Positions 55,384-64,000 of a DNA stretch of 64,000 bases are shown here, piece after piece. Position numbers and translations under genes: made by a program. Numbering within the stretch: position 1 is the stretch's first letter; each line of letters starts with the position of its first letter. The notes under the pieces are model-generated. The model saw only the letters and a program-made list of their open reading frames with translations, was not told the origin of the DNA and did no database searches. This stretch comes from Sorex araneus (Eukaryota; Chordata; Mammalia; Eulipotyphla; Soricidae), in NCBI RefSeq assembly GCF_027595985.1, contig NC_073303.1, positions 331,308,179 through 331,372,178 on the forward strand, in the 5' to 3' direction.

Positions 55384-55563
55384 TTCCAGACTGAGAGAGA
55401 GTATAGTGGGTAGGGCATTTGCTTTATACAGGACAAACAGAGAGTTCAATCTCCAGTATCCCCCATGGTCCCCCCAGGACTGCCAGGAATAATTACTGAG
55501 TGCAGAGCTAGAAGTAACCCTCTGAGCTTCTTCACTAGGTATGGTCCAAAATATAAACACAAA
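55384..55563 (+). mobile_element. Old A-tailed tRNA SINE
   Basis: The run ccagactgagagagagtata, then gtgggtagggcatttgcttt, gagttcaatctccagtatcc and aggtatggtccaaaatataa. Flanks share a similar attcttttg.gag, probably the target duplication. Confidence 0.8.
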
Positions 55564-55564
55564 A

Positions 55565-56127
55565 GATTCTTTTGGAGTATTCAAGATTGAGTTAAAGTAG
55601 CAAATGGGTATGGTATTCTGTTTAGTAGTGACTCAGCAATTTTGACAGCAGATTGAAAAATTACTCTTGCCACAGGATAGTATTATTGCTTATAACTAGT
55701 GAAATGATAGTATTTGATCAGGGTTTTTTATTTCCCATCTAGCATTATGCTGAATAGTTGGAGGGGAGGAAGCCAATTCATATTCAATAAAATGTCTTTT
55801 TAAAATGTCTTTTTCTTATAAATACATACCTTTTCCTAGAACTGAAATCAACAAGGGTCATGGTCTAAAATTTTGTTCTGATTTTCCAGTTCAAAAATTA
55901 ATATAAGTATGTAATTATTTTGAAAACTATGTAAATGAATTCTGTCTTGGTGATATGGATGTTTGTCTTCCCCACTGCATATGTTGCTCTTAAACCCAAT
56001 ATGATATTTGAGAGTAAGTGCTTTAGTGTGAACAGGTCATGAGATGAAGAGTAGAGCTATTGTGAATAGAATTAGTTTTAAAGCCCTGACACTTCCCTTT
56101 CTTTTTCTACCATGTGAGGACACAGCC
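55565..56127. other. AT-rich single-copy stretch
   Basis: Nothing recognised. Confidence 0.5.
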
Positions 56128-56265
56128 AAAAGAAGAAGAAGAAGAAGAAGAAGAAGAAGAAGAAGAAGAAGAAGAAGAAGAAGAAGAAGAAGAAGAAGAA
56201 GAAGAAGAAGAAGAAGAAGAAGAAGAAGAAGAAGAAAAAGAAGAAGAAGAAGAAGAAGAAGAAGA
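56128..56265 (+). repeat. (GAA)n microsatellite, about 45 units
   Basis: Nearly pure gaa/aag trinucleotide with a single interruption (gaagaaaaag near 56,233). Open frames reading poly-E, poly-R, poly-L or poly-S through it are artefacts. Confidence 0.98.
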
Positions 56266-56888
56266 GTCATCTATGAACCAGAAGAGATCGTATACAAAAA
56301 ACTGCATTTGTCAGCATCTTCGTCTTGGATTTTCCAGTCTTCAAAATAGTGAGAAAAAAATATTCTGCTCTTTAGAAGCTTTTCTATCCATGGTAGCTTG
56401 TCACTTAGGTCTCTGTGGTTTTGAAATATGCCACATCTAATTCTTTGAGTGATGATGAATTACAATTTAACCCCCTTTTTCTATGCAAATACTGACATTA
56501 ATTTTAGCCAGATTTACAATAGTTTCAAGCATTAAGCTCTTTTAAAAGTCTTCAAAAGAAAATGTTTTGCAATTATCAATTTTAAACTGTCAAGACCCCA
56601 TTAAAAGTGAAATTTTACTTCTCAACTGACACATACTAAATTCCACAAAAATAATCCTTATAAAATGAAACTGCCTAGGATGAAAGACTTGAATTCAGAC
56701 CATCAGTGATTCGAGGATTCTTAGCATGCTGGTATCCTAAAAGAATGGTGGAATGTTCAACCACATATGATTCAAAATTGTCAAAATATAGGATCAAGCA
56801 TTACCAGATTAGGTACTAGAAATAGGCTGCGGGGCGGGGGTGGGGGAACAGAAATGCTAAAATTCTATTCTTGGACTGAATATATTTT
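56266..56888. other. Single-copy stretch
   Basis: Nothing recognised. A g-rich gcggggcgggggtggggg lies at 56,828-56,846. Confidence 0.5.
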
Positions 56889-56889
56889 A

Positions 56890-56893
56890 CTTT

Positions 56894-56973
<80 letters not shown>

Positions 56974-56980
56974 TTTTTTT
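56890..56980 (+). repeat. (CTTT)n microsatellite
   Basis: About 20 cttt units ending in a short T run. Confidence 0.98.
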
Positions 56981-57585
56981 ACTTGACAACTCCTGACTGG
57001 TTTTCATACTAGAATATAAATTCACATCTGGAGACTGTTTTGATTATTGATAAATCTCAAGAATTTTTTCAAAGTTCTTGGTATCTGAAATTATTGAATT
57101 GTGTGAATGGATAAGAGTGTCAGTGGTGGAATGCTGTAAGTTTAGATCTATGTGCACTTGAGACTAATGATCACTGGTTCCAAAGAAGGCACTCAAAGAT
57201 CTAGTCGTTACAGATATGTTGTCAATGCTGTTTAATTACGGAAGCAACAAGATGGTTGGCCCAGTGGAAGCAGTCAACAAGCCAAATCCATGAAGTAGGC
57301 AGACCCACTGGCAGCAGGCATCTTCTGCGCTAGTCTGCACTAACTTCTGTACCTTAACCGCACCGGGACTTTGTCAGGAGGGGATTTGGCACCTCCGTTT
57401 AATCTTTTCACTCTCATTCCCAGAGTTATCCAGACAGGGCAAGTCCCAGGGCTGTTCCTAGGAGGCTTCCCTCCCTGAAGACAGAAAGGAAGATGTGGCA
57501 GTCGGCAGTCAATGTCTATTTTCCCACAAATGGTACAAAATTGGGAAGACCTTTCAATTTTTTGACATTTCATTACCAGTCTTTT
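56981..57585. other. Single-copy stretch, locally GC-richer
   Basis: The 57.24-57.5 kb part is less AT-rich than the surroundings (accttaaccgcaccgggact). No exon or repeat recognised. The minus-strand frame 57,340-57,651 overlaps a MIR remnant and has no family resemblance. Confidence 0.4.
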
Positions 57586-57587
57586 AC

Positions 57588-57668
57588 CTAGCATCTCTCT
57601 GAACTTAATTTTTCTCACCTGAGAAGAAAATGGGTTTGGATTAGATGACACTTATAGTTCCCATATGT
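57588..57668 (+). mobile_element. MIR-like remnant
   Basis: The run atctctctgaacttaatttt followed by aaatgggtttggattagatg resembles the MIR core (ctctgagcctcagtttcctc... aaatgggtttggattagatg) as I remember it. Confidence 0.5.
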
Positions 57669-57669
57669 C

Positions 57670-58268
57670 TTATCAAACAAGAGTCTCTGAGAACTCACTA
57701 ATTTACAAAACTGGTATGTTGCTAAATGCTCTAGAATAGCCTCCTTTAAAAAGATTAAGAATGTAAAGCAGTTGGAAACAATCTTACACTATGAATACCT
57801 TTTAATTTTGTTATTAAAAAGTGACTTGGATCATTGCAAAGTTTAACCTCAATTCACTGGCTCTAGGTTAGAAAATCAAATAGAGTGTCTTCATCTCTTC
57901 GGTAACTTATTTAGCACTGAAAATGGTTAAACCAAGTGTTGTGGGGTGTGTGTAGAATATGAAACTGGGAAAGGAAGAAGTTAGAACTTCAAAAAAATGC
58001 AAAATTAAAAAATAAAAATAAGTTCTTCGAGTTAACAACTTGAATGAGAAAGGAAGTAATAACAGTTTTCAAATTTAAGTAGTTTATAATCTAAAATATT
58101 ATCAAAACTGGTAAAAACAAATGTACTTTATTAAGTGTTATTGGAATGCATATGTGATAACTATACCTTTACTATTAGCTACATACTTCACTGTTTTCAG
58201 CTACAATTCATCACTATTATTTAAAAAATCATGTTCATTTTAAGAATATCAATGAAGCTGGGATATTG
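57670..58268. other. AT-rich single-copy stretch
   Basis: Nothing recognised. Confidence 0.5.
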
Positions 58269-58269
58269 C

Positions 58270-58420
58270 AAAATATAAAGTGTTACAAAACTGCATCTTT
58301 TCTTACAGCTGAGTAGTATTCCATTGTATCTATTTACCAAAATTTCTTTATCCACTCTTCTTTTGGGCACTTGGGTTGTTTCCAGGTTTCATCTATTAGA
58401 AATACTGACGCAAATATGGG
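58270..58420 (-). mobile_element. L1 ORF2 3' fragment
   Basis: The run gagtagtattccattgtatc followed by cttttgggcacttgggttgt is the reverse of the L1 region coding for the P-K-x-W and Y-Y-A/S segment near the ORF2 end. On the minus strand it lies immediately downstream of the GC-rich module at 58,425-58,795. Confidence 0.7.
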
Positions 58421-58424
58421 TTGC

Positions 58425-58795
58425 TAAATCTCTGGATCTTAGCTATTGATGGGATTACACAGCACTGGGAGCAGTTTGTGGGTGTGGCTGTCAAGCTACT
58501 TAAAACTGGGGGTTGGAGGTCTGGGTCTGGGTGGAGGAGGCCCAGTCCCGATCCGAGCAGGCTTGGAGATCTCAGCCACAGGTCCCACATACCTGGGCTC
58601 CTCTGTTGGTTTCTTCATCGGTGAGGCTGGGTCTGAGCATGTGGAGAGTGGCCTTGAGCATAGTGGCTGGGTTCTGGAGGTTTTCGGCTGCCGGGGCTCT
58701 GCTTGGGACAGGGAGGGAAACTCTCTGAGGGGGCCCTGGTGAAGACAGCCTGGTGCGGGGGCAGGAGATTCTGCATCTCTCTCTTCCAGGAGCTT
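58425..58795 (-). mobile_element. L1-associated GC-rich module (copy of the 31 kb repeat)
   Basis: Close match to 31,050-31,400, with shared phrases atctcagcc, gtggagagtggccttgagca, tctggaggttttcggctgcc and ggccctggtgaagacagcct. Here it joins an L1 ORF2 end rather than an L1 3' UTR, which suggests that it is normally the 5' part of an L1 element and that ORF2 has been internally deleted. Confidence 0.55.
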
Positions 58796-59079
58796 TGTTT
58801 TATAATCAAAATTATAACTAGAAAATGTAAAATCAGGAATATAATATTTTACTAATTTTATTGAAAAATTATGATGAATAATTTATGTGTTTGCTAATTT
58901 TAACCTTAACACAAACTTTAGTGCTTTTTGCCGTTGCCTTGAATTGGTTTTCACATAATTCAAATCTTATTTTAGAGATACTAAAACATTAATTTGTTCA
59001 TGATAAAGCCTTGATCACTATATAGAAAGTAAGCAATCTCACATTAGTATGTTTCAGTGTAACTGATAACTACTTAACT

Positions 59080-59458
59080 ACAAGAGAAGATGAAACTATG
59101 AAATTTGTCATTATGTGGATAGAACTAGAGGATATTATAGTGAATGAAGTCAATAAAAAGGAGACAGATATAGAATTATTTCATTTGTATTGGGCTCTAA
59201 TAATTATAATTGAGCTCTAGTAATGGAATAGTAAAGGAAAAAGGGAACAGAATTTGAGGGCTAGCCTATGTAATAGTGAACCAAGAATTATGCGGGCAGA
59301 TGGAAGGCAAAATTACAACGTTGGTGGAGAGAAGTGGGCATTGTGGTGGAGGATGTACTGTTGGAATGATGTATGCATGGACATACTCAAATAATTCCAT
59401 GTATGTTATAAACTTGAGAAGTAGTAATGTGATTATTAGGTGGCTGAAATAAACTACC
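59080..59458 (+). mobile_element. Old L1 3' end
   Basis: The run gtggatagaactagaggata, then ttatagtgaatgaagtcaat (end of ORF2), followed by gttggtggagagaagtgggc and tggtggaggatgtactgttg (3' UTR type). Confidence 0.65.
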
Positions 59459-59689
59459 TCATAAAAGAGTTTTCTTTTATGTTTAATGACAAATTGCCTG
59501 TGTATAATATTAAAGATGAGTCAAATATGGTATTTATTCTAATATGGTATTTATTCTGTACATTGCTCTTATTGTGGGGAGGGGGTCTTGTTAACAGAAT
59601 GGGATAAATAATTTTTAGGACCTCTTGATCAAGAAGAATTTCAAGAATGTTCATATGATGGTTCTGGGAGATACATGTGAAATCAGGAC

Positions 59690-59940
59690 ACATGCTCTGT
59701 GTGCTAATGGCCCCCGTTTAATCCTCAGCACCTCATGGCCTGATGGCCACTATCAAGTATAGCTCTGAAAGCCTCTAAGCACAGCAGGACTGTAGCTTGG
59801 TAGGTCCCCAGCGCCTTTGGCCTGAGCAGTGTTTCCTGATCCATGTAGTGAACCATCTAGTTGGCCAAGTACCACATAAATTAGCACTATACCCCTGAGA
59901 GTTGCTTGGTAGACCCCTCCCCTCTAATTAAAGAAATATG
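59690..59940 (+). mobile_element. Candidate older SINE family, copy 2
   Basis: Has gtttaatcctcagcacctca (box B-like), ctttggcctgagcagtgttt and agttgcttggtagacccctc. Similar in order to 27,616-27,842. No A tail is preserved beyond aattaaagaaat. Confidence 0.4.
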
Positions 59941-62510
59941 AAAGGTCAATCAAGTAATTTCAAGAATGTTCTAAAATATATAAATAATTTCAAGAAGGTT
60001 CTGATAGATGATTAAACCATTCTAAGACCTTTCTAAGTATAATCACCAGGGCTTCACATCTTTGAACCTGTTCTTGCTTGCAATCTTGTGCTCTTATCTT
60101 TTTGACAGCAGTACTTTCATACACATACTGAATACTGTTCAAAACTACATAGCAAAAGACCCAGAGCTTGGGAATGCATCCCAGTAAAATGCAACTATTT
60201 CCTGGATTTAATTAAAATAATAATTCTTAAATACGTGTTTGTCATTCCAATGTATCTTGACCTAAAAGAATGTATTAAGAAAAGGAAGTCAGAATGCAAA
60301 AAGAAAGGAATATTAAACAAGCAGAACACTTGACCACATAACCACACTTCTGAATTTGCTCACAGAAATTGAATATCTACTAGTGAAGAATACCAAGGCA
60401 AAACCATTTGAGTGTGAACCTAGGTCATAGCCACGTGCCAAGGATCCTTTCAAAACAGGTGCTTCTCAGTAGATTTTTGATTGTTTATTACCCATTGGGG
60501 TCCTTTTTTGTGTGTGTTGCTACCTGAGAACCGAGTATACTTGGCCTCCATTTATTGTTCTTTCTAAAGCCAAAAGATAAAGAAAATACCAAATGAACAT
60601 CCTGGGCCAGACTTCTCTATCTTATCTTTTCCAGATTCTCTCTGGAAATTTTCTGATTTGTGCCCAGGCTTCATGGAATCTGCTGGATCATAATCCATGA
60701 TTTTGGTGATATAATATAACTCTATGGCCTAGGACATTGTTTAAGCATATTACAGCTAAAAAAATAGTTTTAAAATTTCTAAGAATTAAATTGTAGTATA
60801 AAGTTTACTTATTTGTTACTAGTTTATCATAAGACTTTTGTACATTAACCACTAAAACTCAGAAATGTCAATGATATGTCTGCAAAATAATGCTTTGTCT
60901 CATAAAATATCAATAATTCATTTCACTTCATTCAATCTCAACTGTGTTTTCCATCTCTAATATCATAAGAGCACATGAGATATTAGAACTGCTCTTATGG
61001 TATCAGAGCTCAAGAGAGCATTTAAAATATTTGTATAATTTTGAGAAGTACCAATTTTCCAAACTCTGTCATCATATCTACACACCTCTATGTGATCTTC
61101 TAACTAAAAGATTGACTCAGAGGTGCTGTTTATAGAATGAGTTCTCTCCATAAAGAGTTCAATGTTAAAGAACCATACTTTGTATTTATCAAATTAGATC
61201 CATATTATACATGTGACATACATATCAATGAGAACATCTTTTTCAAAGAGCTACCTGCTAACAAGAAATTGATTTGTTTTCAATCTGGTGAAAATAAAAA
61301 CATACATATTCCATTTACCCAACTCAATCTCCTAATCATCCTAGTTAAGTGGCTTTCTCTAGGATTCTCATTTAAATAAATGAGATTCTGATTTTTCATC
61401 CAAGAAAAATATTCCATAAGAACTTCTTTTTCATGAGGGAAAACAATAAAATATTTCTGAAATTAAATCAACAGTTTAATACAGCTCATCAAGTAGCTAT
61501 GCTGAGTTGACTGTGATGACTTTATTGGTTCTTAAATTGCAGGTTTCTCTCTCTTTCTGCCATTCATCATTCCCTTTTGTCACCTTGTTTGTTCTAGCCA
61601 ATTTAACTCATTGATTTCACTGTAAAGATAACAACACTACCGGCAATTTAGGTCTATCACAAATTAAGCTAATACATGTTAACTGGCATCATTGTCAGCT
61701 TTAGAATTGAATGTGTTAGAACTCCTTTAGCTGGGCTTGTTTAGAGACTAGAAAAGTGAAAAAGAGGGAAATGAACAAATAAAGTTTGAATGCCACATTT
61801 TTTTAAGTTGGCATACCTGAAATGTGCTTTGTAAAAAGAATAAAGACATTCAAAACTTGGGCTTAATTTAACACTAAACAACTAGTCTACCAATATTTCA
61901 AAGCACCTACTGGGAGTCAGATCTCTTATCCAAAAGTAGTTTACAATCCAGTTATGTTAATTACAAAAAAAATGGAAAGACAAAATACTAGATAGGTCTT
62001 ATGTGGGTCTGTGCATGACTAATATATAGAAGTATATATATGCATATATGTATATATGTGTGTATACATATATTTATTTATCTATAATGAAATTTAAATG
62101 TTTATATCATATTCTTCATTACTGGTTATTAGTGTTCACAAGTCTGGAAAAGATGCTGCAACAATGAAGGGTTATCTGAAATCCTAAATGCATCACTGTA
62201 CTAACAGAGTTCAAATATCTATTCCATGTATCAAAACCCACAATAAATAGTACACAACAAAACAAAGTTAGTCAGTTAGTCCCATTGTGAAATTCTATTG
62301 GAATTCATAGAAATTCATTCTAATATCTTATAGACATAGATTTTATTTTACATCTAAACATTCCATTCTGTTTACCTAATGTAGAAATAATGTTTAGGCT
62401 AAAATGCTTTGACGCGAACACTAATGCCTGGCTCATGATTTTTGGTAATCACAACTAAAGACTGCTAGGACCAGATAATAAAAGACAAATGATGACTTGT
62501 ACTGACTTTC
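59941..62510. other. AT-rich single-copy stretch
   Basis: No recognisable exon or RNA gene. Near 61,893-61,950, aaagcacctactgggagtca may be an L2/MIR-type scrap. A short tatatg repeat lies at 62,030-62,075. Confidence 0.45.
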
Positions 62511-63546
62511 TTAAAAGAATTCATTTAGACCTTCTGCTTGGTGCTCCACAATTTCAGGTGAGACTTGCCTCCAGCTGACATCACTGCACCTAATTCGGAA
62601 GGAGAGGTGGAAACCTTCCTTTCCAGCATCCTCCATACCCAACCTGCACCATATAAAGGCCCACACTTAAGCTCCTGAAGTGCAGTCACTTATGTGAGAA
62701 AGCAATGGATCTACTCAACAAATTACATGCTGCTCACAGTCATTCTTCCTGTCATTAGATGAAAACAGTCAAAGAAAGAGAGCATCCCCAGTCTAATTCC
62801 TCAGCATCCTCCAGGAGTTCTAACTACAAAGATACATCCCCGGCACAATAAGAACACAAGAAATCCAAAGGGAAAAACATATAGCAGCCCATAAAGCTCT
62901 ATGAGCAATATTAATATCACTGAATACATAAACAACACCTGTAAATTATCAGACAATGTCTTTAGTGACAATATGATGATGTTCAAGAAGTTCAAAGAAA
63001 CAATAGCACAGGGAGTATGCCAAAGCACAAGAAAATATAAGAGTTGAAATGAAAAACCCTACTACAATCAGAAATGACAGGAGTAAAGGAATTAACTTTT
63101 GATATTCAAAAGGCGATAGAAGCTTTGAATAGCAGAATAACAGAAGCTAAGCAAAAGATGCAGGTGGACCTTGATGAGAAGAAGTAAACCACTAGGAAAA
63201 GCAGAAGGTGGAAAATAACCTGACAAGAAATGAATATCCAAGCAAAGAACTATGAGATGAGTTTCAGAGGAACAGCATAAGAGTCATTGGAGTCCCTCAA
63301 GATCAATATGACAAATGTGATGTATAAACAATAAAGAAATCATTGGTAATAATTCCTCAGAGTTGAGGATTATATACACGAAGATCCAAGAAATTTGGAT
63401 GGGGTGGGAAGGAACCAGGGAACACTGGTGGAGTTGGAGGGAGGGGGACACTGGTAGTAGGATTGATGTTAGCACACTGAATTCTTGAAACAATTTTGTT
63501 ACAAATAGCTTTGTAAATCACAGTGTCTTAATACAAGTTAAAAGAA
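62511..63546 (+). mobile_element. HAL1-like L1 derivative: ORF1 remnant joined to L1 3' UTR, no ORF2
   Basis: Upstream part: a GC-richer 5' region (about 62,550-62,700). Middle: a decayed ORF1 whose frames read ELTFDIQKAIEALNSRITEA (coiled coil, from about 63,087) and later a sequence equivalent to L-R-x-N-S-I-R-V-I-G-V (63,266-63,300), matching the ORF1 of the 42-48 kb L1. Then, with no ORF2, an L1 3' UTR (ggaaccagggaacactggtg, gagggagggggacactggta) and an A-rich end. Possible flanking repeat ttaaaagaa (62,511-62,519 and 63,538-63,546), low complexity. Confidence 0.6.
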
Positions 63547-63566
63547 AAAGAAGAAAAGTTAACATG

Positions 63567-63668
63567 TGGAACACTGGAGATGCTCACAGGGCTGAATCAC
63601 GTGGTCTGTATGTTGAAGCTCCTGGTTCAATCCTTGGCACTGCATAAGTATGAAACCCTCTCCCCAAA
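63567..63668 (+). mobile_element. Degenerate tRNA SINE
   Basis: The runs gaacactggagatgctcaca and tcctggttcaatccttggca correspond to the head and box B. The body is shortened and joins an A-rich end. Confidence 0.55.
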
Positions 63669-63669
63669 A

Positions 63670-64000
63670 GAAAATTAGATATATATGAATTTAAAAATCA
63701 TTTAGACATACTAACAAGGCTCTGTGATAGCATACCATCCAGAAATAAAAATATAGCTATTTCATATTGAACAGAAAAATACTTTAAAATGCTTTTCAAA
63801 ACATAAAATCTTCAGAAATCATTATAAACTCATAAATGAACAGAGTTATGGTTTTATGCTGCACAATGTAATTGGTAATTTATTAGTCTCATGAATAATT
63901 CCTGAAGAAGATCACAATTAAATCAATAAAGTTTGAAAGAAATATATTGAATCTAAATTTGACATAATACCATAAAACCATTTCAGCCATCAGCATAATT
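63670..64000. other. AT-rich single-copy stretch
   Basis: Nothing recognised. Confidence 0.5.

Noticed and set aside
56037-56440. Long open frames reading poly-E, poly-R, poly-L and poly-S
   Set aside because: All six readings of the GAA repeat stay open; there is no unique sequence coding for a protein on either side.

Overview
The window reads as AT-rich nuclear DNA of a placental mammal, and the repeat content points to a shrew (Soricidae, most likely Sorex). The reason is a very abundant tRNA-derived SINE whose head runs ggggctggagcgatagcac and whose young copies end in gcatcgccgggtgtgaccc plus an A tail. I recognise this from memory as the SOR-type SINE of Sorex; I could not search a database. 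I found no host protein-coding exon, no functional RNA gene, no CRISPR array and no prokaryotic feature. It looks like an intergenic or intronic stretch built of transposable elements separated by AT-rich single-copy DNA.

Layout. 1-440: an L1-related edge, an internally deleted RTE element and a SINE. About 1.28-2.09 kb: an LTR. 2-16.7 kb: AT-rich DNA with scattered SINEs, L1 3' fragments and one SINE with a 5' inversion. 16.78-19.97 kb: RTE-clade LINE copy 1 (+), inserted into an L1 3' remnant. 20.1-22.2 kb: SINEs, an L1-derived module and a second internally deleted RTE. 22.3-23.74 kb: two joined LTR-like units. 24-27.9 kb: SINE cluster. 27.95-30.27 kb: 5'-truncated L1 (+) with a long GA repeat. 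30.4-36 kb: SINEs and L1-related modules. 36.99-40.05 kb: RTE copy 2 (-). 41.8-42.1 kb: nested SINEs. 42.39-48.18 kb: apparently full-length but dead L1 (-) with target-site duplication. 48.2-64 kb: mostly single-copy DNA with SINEs, microsatellites, MIR remnants and, near 62.5-63.5 kb, a HAL1-like L1 that has ORF1 but no ORF2.

How the parts relate. Two autonomous LINE lineages are present, L1 and an RTE-clade element, and each appears to drive its own SINE. One SINE has the tRNA-like head and an A tail, as expected of L1 mobilisation. The other has the same head fused to a body made of the RTE 5' end and the RTE 3' end (including codons for the RTE protein C-terminus), finishing in the RTE-type gtgatacagtgat tail. 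Two internally deleted, headless RTE derivatives represent the step between LINE and SINE. The parent LINE, deletion intermediates and SINE progeny therefore lie side by side, and this is the most interesting signal in the window. All coding parts of the LINEs are broken.
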